From the NCBI GenBank assembly GCA_045652705.1, contig JAZRUV010000039.1, positions 1 to 64,000 on the forward strand: DNA of 64,000 bases. Reading direction: 5' to 3'. The position numbers and the translations under genes are program-made. Positions 55,221 through 63,700 of the stretch are shown piece after piece (position 1 is the stretch's first letter; the number at the start of each line of letters is the position of its first letter). Below the pieces are notes generated by a model. It searched no databases, was not told where the DNA came from, and saw only the letters and a list, made by a program, of their open reading frames with translations. Source of the stretch: UMGS1649 sp045652705 (GTDB taxonomy: Bacteria > Bacillota > Clostridia > TANB77 > CAG-465).

Positions 55221-55864
55221 ATGAACAGCGTAAATAATGAGTATTGGTCAGATAACAGACCGTATTATATATTGTATCAGGATAAGACTTTTTTAAAAGA
55301 TATTTTTGCTCAAATTTTTTCAGAATTACCTGATGTTGGGGAAATAGCATATATAGGAGCAAGCACGCATAAATTGTCTAAAGACTATTCGTTAGACCGG
55401 CGAATTGATAAATGCGGTAGATAGAAAGAAAGGTAATAAGGAGTGCGAACTGGAACGAAACAATAGAACAGATACAAGAAGAAGAGGGAGAATAAGTATT
55501 TGTGATGTCAATGAAGAAAGTCAAATAAGGGAATATGCAAATATACATGAAATAAAAGAAATGAATAATATGTTGTTTTATAAACGATTAATTAAGTTGT
55601 TAGTTAATGAACAAGTAAGTGGAAAATGTAATAATTTGTGCTGTATAAAAGACAAGGTGCTAATGTATGATGAATACAAAGAATCGCAAGACGTTTTTAT
55701 TAAAATGGGACGGGTGTTGTGTATGGTTAAAGCGAAATTTTATGGATACAACAGCTATAAATATAGCAAATGTCATGGGGACAGTAAATTTATTGGGTTA
55801 TGTGTTGGAAGAAGCAACAGAAGTTTCACCTAGAGTGATAAAAGCGTTAGCGATATACACGTGA
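55221..55864 (+). CDS. Unknown protein with two successive frame breaks at CGG codons
   Basis: Needs three frames. Frame A (55221) encodes NSVNNEYWSDNRPYYILYQ and runs to GAC CGG at 55398. Skipping the C continues as GELINAVDRKKG, whereas the unshifted frame stops at 55424; the new frame is closed before 55396, so the window is about 29 bases. Frame B continues to ATG GGA CGG at 55711; skipping that C gives GCCVWLKRNFMDTTAINIAN, then VMGTVNLLGYVLEEATEVSP and stop at 55864. The total is about 213 residues, with alpha-helical ends and a CNNLCC Cys cluster. Not recognised. No ribosome site is obvious. Confidence 0.6.
55398..55401 (+). other. Putative +1 recoding site (CGGC)
   Basis: In-frame GAC CGG CGA. 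Skipping C reads GGC GAA TTG ATA and joins the frame that continues for 104 more codons. Confidence 0.55.
55711..55714 (+). other. Putative +1 recoding site (CGGG)
   Basis: In-frame GGA CGG GTG. Skipping C reads GGG TGT TGT GTA TGG and enters the frame encoding the clearly protein-like C-terminus. Confidence 0.5.
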
Positions 55865-55918
55865 TTATTTACAATAATGTTCGTAAGTGATATAATAATG
55901 GCACTAGGAGATGATACA

Positions 55919-57385
55919 ATGACACAAAAAGAACTTATTGAGCTATTAGATAGCAAAGTGGGTATTGTAAAAAGTAGTGTATATCGCGATAAATATGATA
56001 CACCTATACAAGATATAACATATAATTCAAAAGCTTGTATAAAAGGTTCGGCGTTTTTTGTTAAAGGAGCTAATTTTAAAGAAGAGTATGTGATAGACGC
56101 TGTGAATAATGGAGCGTGTTTAGTAATTGCAGAGAAAGAATATGAAACACAAGATGCAGGGCTTATCATAGTAAAAGATATAAGGAAGGCAATGGTTGTA
56201 GTAGCGGAAGATTTTTTTGAAAGAGCATATGAAAAAATTAAAATGATAGGTTTAACGGGAACTAAAGGAAAAACTACAACGGCAACATATATTCATAATA
56301 TACTTAACACATATTTAAAAAAGAGAACAGCACTTTTGTCTACTGTAGAAACTTATACAGGAACTAGATGTGAAGAGTCACACTTGTCTACCCCAGAAGC
56401 AATAGAGTTACAAAGATATATTAAAGAGGCTGAGACAAATGGGCTTCAGTATCTTACAATGGAAGTTTCATCTCAGGCATACAAAACAAACAGAATATTA
56501 AATATGCAGTTTGATATAGGACTGTTTTTAAATATATCTGAAGACCATATAAGTCCATCGGAACATCCTAATTTTACAGATTATTTAAATTGTAAATTGG
56601 AATTTATAAAAAATTGTAAAACGGTTGTAGTAAACAGAGAAACAGATTATTATGAAGTAGTAAAAGATGCGACTAAAAATGCAGAAAAGGTAATAATGTA
56701 TGGTTCAGAGAAAGTTAAAGATGATGTAGATTATTATTTTACGAATATAAGGAAAGAGCATGACTATTTAACATTTGATGTTGCACATAATGCACATACA
56801 GAGACATATAGAACAAAAATGTTTGGAGATTTTAATGTGCAAAATGCTACAGCAGCAATAATTATGGCAAAAGAGTTAAAAATACCAGTAGAATTTATAC
56901 AACAAGGCATCCAGGAAACAACAGTATCTGGTAGAATGAACGTATTTAAAAATAATAACAAAACTATAATTGTAGATTACGCACATAATAGACTTAGTTT
57001 TGAAAAGTTTTTTGAAGCAATAAAGAAAGATTATCCTAAAAGTGAAATTGTTGCCGTATTTGGTGCACCTGGTGGAAAGGCATATATACGCAGAAAAGAT
57101 ATGGCTGAAGTTGCAAGCAAATACTCAAATAAAATATATCTTACAGCAGATGACCCACAATTTGAAAATGTGAGAGACATATGTAATGAAATAGCTCAGT
57201 TTACAACTTGTGACTATGAAATAATAGAAGATAGAGTAACGGCTATAAGCAAAGCGTTCAATGAACTGAAATGTGGCGGAGTACTTTGTTTACTTGCTAA
57301 AGGTGAGGACAAGTATCAACAAGTAAGGGGCAAATTTGAAGAATATATTTCTGATGTGGGTATAGCTAAAAAATTAACAGAATGA
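55919..57385 (+). CDS. murE: MurE-family UDP-MurNAc-tripeptide synthetase
   Basis: About 488 residues of the Mur ligase family. N-terminal DITYNSKACIKGSAFFVKG (UDP-MurNAc binding), ATP site MIGLTGTKGKTTTATYIH, STPEAIELQ, VSSQAYKTNR, LNISEDHI and the C-terminal VDYAHNRLSFEKFF. The amino-acid-selecting motif reads DDPQ (LTADDPQFENV) where meso-DAP enzymes have DNPR, so the third residue of the peptide may not be DAP. Start ATG with AGGAG; an upstream ATG at 55877 is less likely. A housekeeping murE may be elsewhere. Confidence 0.8.
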   Translation: MTQKELIELLDSKVGIVKSSVYRDKYDTPIQDITYNSKACIKGSAFFVKGANFKEEYVIDAVNNGACLVIAEKEYETQDAGLIIVKDIRKAMVVVAEDFFERAYEKIKMIGLTGTKGKTTTATYIHNILNTYLKKRTALLSTVETYTGTRCEESHLSTPEAIELQRYIKEAETNGLQYLTMEVSSQAYKTNRILNMQFDIGLFLNISEDHISPSEHPNFTDYLNCKLEFIKNCKTVVVNRETDYYEVVKDATKNAEKVIMYGSEKVKDDVDYYFTNIRKEHDYLTFDVAHNAHTETYRTKMFGDFNVQNATAAIIMAKELKIPVEFIQQGIQETTVSGRMNVFKNNNKTIIVDYAHNRLSFEKFFEAIKKDYPKSEIVAVFGAPGGKAYIRRKDMAEVASKYSNKIYLTADDPQFENVRDICNEIAQFTTCDYEIIEDRVTAISKAFNELKCGGVLCLLAKGEDKYQQVRGKFEEYISDVGIAKKLTE

Positions 57386-57387
57386 CT

Positions 57388-57410
57388 AAAGCGAGTTTAA
57401 CTCGCTTTTT
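57388..57410 (+). terminator. Intrinsic terminator
   Basis: AAAGCGAGT pairs with ACTCGCTTT followed by T. Confidence 0.85.
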
Positions 57411-57442
57411 GCATGCAATAATATAAAATTAAAAGATAATAC

Positions 57443-57471
57443 TTGACATAATTTGAAAGTTGAAGTAAAAT
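57443..57471 (+). promoter_or_regulatory. Promoter of typA
   Basis: TTGACA at 57443-57448, 17-bp spacer, TAAAAT at 57466-57471. Confidence 0.75.
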
Positions 57472-57512
57472 ATTTAATTGTGATTAAAAATTTATGAAAG
57501 AAGGAAAATAAT

Positions 57513-59324
57513 ATGAAAAACATAAGAAATGTAGCAATTATAGCTCATGTTGACCACGGTAAAACAACACTTGTAGATAGCTTGCTTAAACAAAGTGGAA
57601 TATTTAGAGATAATGAAACTGTATCTGAAAGAGTAATGGACTCTGGTGATATAGAAAAAGAAAGAGGAATAACAATACTTTCTAAAAACACATCAGTTAT
57701 GTTTGAAGATACAAAAATAAACATAGTAGATACTCCAGGACATGCGGATTTTGGTGGGGAAGTTGAACGTGTTTTAAAAATGGTAGATGGTGTCTTACTT
57801 ATTGTTGATGCGTTTGAAGGTGCAATGCCTCAAACAAGATTTGTTTTGTCTAAAGCATTAGCATTAGATTTAGTACCTATAGTTGTAGTAAATAAAATAG
57901 ACAGACCAGGCGCAAGACCATCAGAAGTATTAGATGAAGTATTAGAACTATTTATGGACCTTAATGCAAGTGATGAACAATTAGACTTCCCAGTTGTATA
58001 TGCTTCAGGTAAAGGTGGATTTGCAAAATATAACGTAGAAGATGAATCGAACAATATGAAACCAATATTTGAGACAATTATTAAATATGTGCCGGAACCA
58101 AAAGGAAGTAAGGATGAACCATTACAGCTTTTAGTTTCTAATATAGATTATGATGAATATACGGGAAGAATTGGTGTAGGTAGAATAGAAAATGGTGTAA
58201 TACACGCTGGTTCGCAAGTAGCTCTTTGCAAAAAAGATGGCACAGTACAAAATATGAAAATTGGTAAAGTATATACTTACGTTGGACTAAAAAGAACTGA
58301 AGTAGAAAGTGCAGAATGTGGCGAAATAGTTTCTGTAACAGGTGTTGAGGGAATAAACATTGGTGAAACTATAGCAGATATAAATAATCCGGTTGCGGTA
58401 CCATTCGTAGACATAGATGAACCAACAGTTTGTATGACATTTAGTGTAAATAATGGACCTTTTGCGGGTAAAGAGGGCAAATTTATAACATCTCGTCATT
58501 TAAGAGATAGATTATTTAAAGAAGTTGAAACAAACGTATCTTTAAGAGTTGAAGAAACAGAAACTCCAGATGCATTTAAAGTATATGGACGTGGAGAACT
58601 ACATCTTTCTATACTTATTGAAAATATGAGAAGAGAAGGATTTGAACTTTTAGTTTCTAAACCAACAGCTATAAGTAAAATTATAGATGGAGTAAAATGT
58701 GAACCTATGGAACTTGCAACAATAGATGTTCCAGAGGAATATGTTGGAGTTGTAATGGAAAAAATGGGTAACAGAAAAGGTGAAATGACAAATATGTGCC
58801 CATCTATAGCACAAGCGGGATACACAAGACTTGAGTTCAAAATCCCATCAAGAGGACTTATTGGATATAGAAGTGAGATACTTACAGATACTAAAGGTAC
58901 AGGGGTACTTAATAGTATATTCGTAGGATTTGAGCCAGACAGAGGAGAAGTTGTAACAAGAACTCACGGAACAATAATTGCTTATGAGCAAGGAAAATCT
59001 ACAACTTATGGTCTATATAACGCTCAAGAAAGAGCAACACTATTTATTGGTGCAGGAACTGAAGTATACATTGGTATGATAGTTGGTGAAAACTCAAGAA
59101 GCGAAGACATGATAGTTAATGTATGTAAAGAAAAACACTTAACTAACACAAGAGCAAGTGGAAGTGATGACGCATTGAAATTAACACCACATAAAGTATT
59201 ATCTTTAGAACAATCATTAGAATTTATAGCAGATGATGAACTTGTAGAAATAACACCTCTAAACATCAGACTTAGAAAGAAAATATTAGACCCAACAAAG
59301 AGATTAAGAGGAATTACAACCTAG
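57513..59324 (+). CDS. typA: Translational GTPase TypA/BipA
   Basis: 603 residues of the EF-G-like ribosome-associated GTPase family. G1 AHVDHGKTT, G2 with RGITI (EKERGITILSKN), G3 DTPGHADF, G4 NKID; domain II, then the TypA-specific C-terminal part (FVGFEPDRGEVVTRTHGTII, GLYNAQERATLFIGAG, TPHKVLSLEQSLEFIADDE). Assists ribosome assembly and stress adaptation. Complete length. No in-frame CGG by eye. Confidence 0.96.
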   Translation: MKNIRNVAIIAHVDHGKTTLVDSLLKQSGIFRDNETVSERVMDSGDIEKERGITILSKNTSVMFEDTKINIVDTPGHADFGGEVERVLKMVDGVLLIVDAFEGAMPQTRFVLSKALALDLVPIVVVNKIDRPGARPSEVLDEVLELFMDLNASDEQLDFPVVYASGKGGFAKYNVEDESNNMKPIFETIIKYVPEPKGSKDEPLQLLVSNIDYDEYTGRIGVGRIENGVIHAGSQVALCKKDGTVQNMKIGKVYTYVGLKRTEVESAECGEIVSVTGVEGINIGETIADINNPVAVPFVDIDEPTVCMTFSVNNGPFAGKEGKFITSRHLRDRLFKEVETNVSLRVEETETPDAFKVYGRGELHLSILIENMRREGFELLVSKPTAISKIIDGVKCEPMELATIDVPEEYVGVVMEKMGNRKGEMTNMCPSIAQAGYTRLEFKIPSRGLIGYRSEILTDTKGTGVLNSIFVGFEPDRGEVVTRTHGTIIAYEQGKSTTYGLYNAQERATLFIGAGTEVYIGMIVGENSRSEDMIVNVCKEKHLTNTRASGSDDALKLTPHKVLSLEQSLEFIADDELVEITPLNIRLRKKILDPTKRLRGITT

Positions 59325-59355
59325 TAATAAACAATTAGTAATAAATAAAAAAGGA

Positions 59356-59383
59356 AACACCGTGCAAAATGCTGCACGGTGTT
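59356..59383. terminator. Bidirectional terminator
   Basis: AAACACCGTGCA and TGCACGGTGTT pair between the convergent typA and 59393 genes. Confidence 0.85.
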
Positions 59384-59392
59384 CTTTGAAAT

Positions 59393-60004
59393 TTAAGTAA
59401 GATATTTATCTTGTAATTCTTTTTGCTTTTCAAGGATTTCGTTTATAGCGGTTTCTCCCACGCCTTTAAGGCTTTGTAAGGTTTGTATAGTTAACTTTGT
59501 AAACTGCCGTAAAGTAAATATGTTAGCGTTACATAAGGCGTTATATGTTTTGGTTGACAAATTAAGGGTACAAATATGGGTGTTGGCAAGAACAGCAGAA
59601 GGAGTATTCATGTGACGCTTTCTTGCAGCTAAGCTGTATTGCTTGGCTAAAGTGTCATTTTTGAGTTTGCCTATTGCGCTGGAGCATAGATGAGACACGC
59701 TGCTAGGAGTCATATATAATATGTTCCCAATCTCATCAAAAGTTAAGGGATCTTTGCCCGTTAAACCATATTTAGCAATTAATGCGAATTGTGAATTGTC
59801 TTTGAATTTTTTACATACTGCCATCAACTCGTGAAGCACAATGTCACAAACAGCATTTTGCATTTCATTGACAAAAATATCCTTTACAAGCCGACAATAT
59901 CCTATAAGAATAGCGGGTTCATAGTTATGAGCGTCAAAAAATATCCTATAGGCATCAACCAACAGAATACTATTTTGTTGACGCAACTTTTGTTCGTTTG
60001 TCAT
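59393..60004 (-). CDS. Sigma-region-4-like protein with RpoA-C-terminal-like domain
   Basis: 203 residues. The middle part LTFDEIGNILYMTPSSVSHL followed by CSSAIGKLK looks like a sigma-factor region 4 helix-turn-helix. The C-terminus LSTKTYNALCNANIFTL then RQFTKL and LKGVGETAINEIL matches the RNA polymerase alpha C-terminal domain (helix-hairpin-helix). The N-terminal IGYCRLVKDIF is shared with the gene at 63701. The ATG at 60004 has GGAGG five bases upstream. CGG codons at 59509 and 59893 (minus strand) are in frame and read as Arg; the GYCRL Arg is AGG in the paralogue. Confidence 0.6.
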   Translation of the reverse strand: MTNEQKLRQQNSILLVDAYRIFFDAHNYEPAILIGYCRLVKDIFVNEMQNAVCDIVLHELMAVCKKFKDNSQFALIAKYGLTGKDPLTFDEIGNILYMTPSSVSHLCSSAIGKLKNDTLAKQYSLAARKRHMNTPSAVLANTHICTLNLSTKTYNALCNANIFTLRQFTKLTIQTLQSLKGVGETAINEILEKQKELQDKYLT

Positions 60005-60238
60005 AATAACCTCCAAAATTTTAAAGAGTAATATGTAAATATAGTGGAATTTACTAAAATATAACTAACAAAAACATTATATCACATTATGTAAACAAAG
60101 TCAAAAAAGGACAGATTTTAAAAATATAATTGCATTTACTGTCATATCTTGCAATAATGTTTTGTTCATGATACTATGTAAGTATAAATTTTAAGAAACG
60201 GAAATAGTATTAAACATAAGATAATTTTGGAGGAACAG

Positions 60239-62848
60239 ATGACGGTAAAATATGAATGTGTTAGAAATATAGAAACACTAGAAAAAATGCTGGATAAAAC
60301 AAAAAAAGCACAGCTAGAGTATGCTAAATATACACAAGAAAAAGTAGACGAAATATTTAAAGCAGCGGCACTTGCAGCAAATAATGCAAGAATTCCTTTG
60401 GCAAAAATGGCGGTAAGTGAAACGGGTATGGGAATAGTAGAGGATAAGGTCATTAAAAACCATTATGCTGCAGAATACATATATAACAAATATAAAGATG
60501 AGAAAACTTGTGGAATACTTGAAGAGGATGAGAAATTTGGTATAAAGAAAATAGCTGAGCCAATAGGAATTATAGGTGCAGTTATACCTACTACAAATCC
60601 CACATCTACGGCTATATTTAAAACATTGCTTGCTCTTAAAACTCGTAACGGTATTGTAATAAGTCCACATCCAAGGGCAAAAGAGGCCACTATAGCTGCT
60701 GCAAAGATAGTACTAGAGGCAGCTGTAAAAGCGGGCGCTCCTAAAAACATTATCTCTTGGATAGATGTGCCATCATTAGAGCTTACTAATGCTCTTATGC
60801 ATTCGGTGGATTTAATACTAGCTACCGGTGGACCGGGTATGGTTAAGGCTGCTTATTCTAGTGGTAGGCCGGCTTTGGGGGTTGGCGCGGGAAATACACC
60901 AGCAGTTATAGATAAGAGTGCAGATGTAATTTTAGCAGTAAATTCTATCATTCATTCTAAAACTTTTGATAATGGTATGATATGCGCATCAGAACAATCT
61001 GTGATTGTGCATAAAGATATATATGAAAAAGCAAAAGATGAATTTGTAAAACGAGGCTGTTATGTTTTAAATAATGAAGAAATAGAAAAGGTCAGAAAAA
61101 CAATTATAATTAATGGAGCACTAAATGCAAAAATTGTAGGACAGTCTGCATATACAATAGCAAATCTTGCAGGAGTACAAGTTCCGGAAAATACAAAGAT
61201 ATTAATTGGCGAAGTGGATAGCGTGGATTGTCACGAAGAATTTACACACGAAAAGTTATCTCCCGTACTTGCGATGTATAAAGCAAAAGACTTTAAACAA
61301 GCTGTAGCTATTGCATACCAGCTTATAGAAGATGGAGGACTTGGACATACATCTTCGTTATATATAAATACAGTTACAGAAAAAGAAAAAATAGAGAATT
61401 TCTATAATACAATGAAAACGTGTAGAGTTTTAATAAATACACCAGCCTCGCATGGAGGAATAGGCGATTTATATAACTTTAAACTTACACCATCACTAAC
61501 ACTTGGTTGTGGTTCGTGGGGTGGCAACTCAGTTTCAGAGAATGTTGGAATAAAACATTTATTAAACATTAAAACTGTAGCAGAGAGGAGAGAAAATATG
61601 CTTTGGTTTAGAGCTCCGGAAAAAGTATATATTAAAAGAGGATGTCTTCCAGTAGCACTTGATGAACTAAAGACAGTGCTTAATAAAAAGAGAGTATTTA
61701 TAGTCACAGATACATTCCTTTATGAAAATGGTTATACAAAATGTATAACAGATAAATTAGATGAAATGAAAATAGAACATTCTACATTCTTTAATGTGGC
61801 CCCAGACCCAACTATAGCTTGTGCTAAAGAGGGGACAAAACTTATAGAAGCATTTAAGCCTGATTGTATAATTGCAGTGGGTGGTGGTTCAGCTATGGAT
61901 GCTGCAAAGATTATGTGGGTTATGTATGAACATCCAGAACTAGATTTTATGGATATGGCAATGAGATTTATGGATATACGTAAACGTGTATATACTTTCC
62001 CTAAGATGGGAGAAAAAGCATATTTTATAGCTGTCCCTACTTCTGCGGGAACTGGTTCTGAAGTTACGCCTTTTGCGGTTATAACAGACGAAACAACGGG
62101 GGTTAAATATCCACTAGCGGATTATGAGCTTATGCCTAAAATGGCCATTGTAGATAGTAACATGATGATGAATGCACCAAAAGGACTTACATCAGCTTCG
62201 GGAATAGATGCACTAACTCACGCACTTGAAGCATATGCATCTATGATGGCTACTGAATATACAGATGGCCTTGCTAAAGAGGCGATAAAAATTATATTTG
62301 AGTATTTACCGGAGGCTTATGACAAAGGAGCCAAGTCGCCGGTGGCACGTGAAAAGATGGCTAATGCTGCAACGATAGCAGGTATGGCTTTTGCCAATGC
62401 CTTTCTTGGTGTGTGTCACTCTATGGCACATAAACTTGGAGCATTCTACCACTTGCCTCACGGAATTGCAAATGCCCTTATGATAAATGAGGTATTAAGA
62501 TTTAATAGCTGTGAACAACCTACTAAAATGGGAACGTTCCCTCAATACGACCATCCACACACATTGAGTAGATATGCTGAAATAGCAGAAAGCTTAAATC
62601 TTAGTGGAAAAACTGACGAAGAAAAACTAGAAAAATTAATAGGAAGAATAGAAGAGCTTAAAGAAAAAATAGGCATTAAGAAAAGTATAAAAGAATACGG
62701 AATAGATGAAAAAGAATTCTTGGCTAGGCTTGATGAAATGACAGAGCAAGCTTTTGATGACCAATGTACAGGAGCAAATCCTAGATACCCACTAATGAGC
62801 GAGATAAAACAAATGTATCTAAATGCATATTATGGAGGTAACAAATAA
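60239..62848 (+). CDS. adhE: Bifunctional aldehyde-alcohol dehydrogenase AdhE
   Basis: About 869 residues. N-terminal acetyl-CoA-dependent aldehyde dehydrogenase with the catalytic Cys in FDNGMICASEQS and LATGGPGMVKAAYSSG; C-terminal iron-type alcohol dehydrogenase with GGGSAMDAAKIMW, AVPTSAGTGSEVTPF, and the iron-binding HSMAHKLGAFYHLPHG. Converts acetyl-CoA to ethanol and regenerates NAD+, typical for a fermenter. ATG at 60239 with GGAGG five bases upstream. Overlaps the next start by one base. Confidence 0.97.
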   Translation: MTVKYECVRNIETLEKMLDKTKKAQLEYAKYTQEKVDEIFKAAALAANNARIPLAKMAVSETGMGIVEDKVIKNHYAAEYIYNKYKDEKTCGILEEDEKFGIKKIAEPIGIIGAVIPTTNPTSTAIFKTLLALKTRNGIVISPHPRAKEATIAAAKIVLEAAVKAGAPKNIISWIDVPSLELTNALMHSVDLILATGGPGMVKAAYSSGRPALGVGAGNTPAVIDKSADVILAVNSIIHSKTFDNGMICASEQSVIVHKDIYEKAKDEFVKRGCYVLNNEEIEKVRKTIIINGALNAKIVGQSAYTIANLAGVQVPENTKILIGEVDSVDCHEEFTHEKLSPVLAMYKAKDFKQAVAIAYQLIEDGGLGHTSSLYINTVTEKEKIENFYNTMKTCRVLINTPASHGGIGDLYNFKLTPSLTLGCGSWGGNSVSENVGIKHLLNIKTVAERRENMLWFRAPEKVYIKRGCLPVALDELKTVLNKKRVFIVTDTFLYENGYTKCITDKLDEMKIEHSTFFNVAPDPTIACAKEGTKLIEAFKPDCIIAVGGGSAMDAAKIMWVMYEHPELDFMDMAMRFMDIRKRVYTFPKMGEKAYFIAVPTSAGTGSEVTPFAVITDETTGVKYPLADYELMPKMAIVDSNMMMNAPKGLTSASGIDALTHALEAYASMMATEYTDGLAKEAIKIIFEYLPEAYDKGAKSPVAREKMANAATIAGMAFANAFLGVCHSMAHKLGAFYHLPHGIANALMINEVLRFNSCEQPTKMGTFPQYDHPHTLSRYAEIAESLNLSGKTDEEKLEKLIGRIEELKEKIGIKKSIKEYGIDEKEFLARLDEMTEQAFDDQCTGANPRYPLMSEIKQMYLNAYYGGNK

Positions 62849-63594
62849 TGGATATAATTGCCGAAAGAAAAACAAAAACAGTATACAAAGATAATGATAC
62901 TGTTGTAAAACTTTTTATAAAAGACTATTCAAAAGCAGATATTTTAAATGAAGCTTTGATACATTCAAGGGTAGAGGAAAATACTAAACTAAACATACCA
63001 AAACTATTAGAAGTAAAAAAGTATGGTTCCCGTTGGGCTCTAACTACAGAGTATGTTGAAGGAAAAACTTTAACAGCTCTTATGACAGAGCATCCTGAAA
63101 AACAAGACGAATATTTAGAATTATTTGTTAAGTTGCAGTTAGAAGTGTTGGGCAATACAGTCCCACTTTTAAACCGTGTAAAGGACAAGTTTAGAAGAAA
63201 GTTAACAGAGACAAACCTAATAGATGAAAATACAAAATATGAGTTGCTTCAAAGGTTAGAAGGAATGAAAAATCATACAAAACTTTGTCACGGGGATTTT
63301 AATCCAAGTAATATTATAGTAAAGCCAAATGGGGAATGCTACATATTGGATTGGTCGCACGCAACTGTTGGCAATGCATCAGCAGATGCTGCAAGAACAT
63401 TTTTAATATTTTCTATGCATGCAAATGAACAGTTGGCTAGTAAATATTTAGATTTGTTCTATAAATTGAGTGAAATAGAAAAAAGCCACATTCAAAGATG
63501 GATACCAATTGTTGCGGCTACTCAACTTACAAAAGGTATTGAAGCAGAGCAAGAATTTTTAAGGAATTGGATAGATATTGTAGATTTTGAATAA
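62848..63594 (+). CDS. APH-family small-molecule kinase
   Basis: 248 residues of the aminoglycoside phosphotransferase/choline kinase superfamily. N-terminal lobe ERKTKTVYKDNDTVVKLF with the ATP-binding Lys, catalytic loop CHGDFNPSNIIVKPNGECY, then ILDWSHATVGNASADAAR with the metal-binding Asp. It is translationally coupled to adhE (TAATG), so its substrate may lie in the same metabolism, but this is unknown; no drug resistance is implied. Confidence 0.8.
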   Translation: MDIIAERKTKTVYKDNDTVVKLFIKDYSKADILNEALIHSRVEENTKLNIPKLLEVKKYGSRWALTTEYVEGKTLTALMTEHPEKQDEYLELFVKLQLEVLGNTVPLLNRVKDKFRRKLTETNLIDENTKYELLQRLEGMKNHTKLCHGDFNPSNIIVKPNGECYILDWSHATVGNASADAARTFLIFSMHANEQLASKYLDLFYKLSEIEKSHIQRWIPIVAATQLTKGIEAEQEFLRNWIDIVDFE

Positions 63595-63599
63595 CTATT

Positions 63600-63626
63600 A
63601 AGCACATACAGTTGTATGTGCTTTTG
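63600..63626 (+). terminator. Intrinsic terminator
   Basis: AAGCACATAC pairs with GTATGTGCTT and runs into TTT. Confidence 0.85.
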
Positions 63627-63652
63627 ACATGTTGGTATAAGTATGGTATAAT
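63624..63652 (+). promoter_or_regulatory. Sigma-A promoter
   Basis: TTGACA at 63624-63629, 17-bp spacer, TATAAT at 63647-63652, consensus on both elements. Confidence 0.8.
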
Positions 63653-63700
63653 GTTACCGTGTGTGTAATGAGTACTCTGCTAAAAATTTAGGAGTAAAAA

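Noticed and set aside
55405..55833. Separate gene starting with TTG at 55405
   Set aside because: It lies within the continuation of the 55221 gene, and its own end is out of frame with the protein-like C-terminus.
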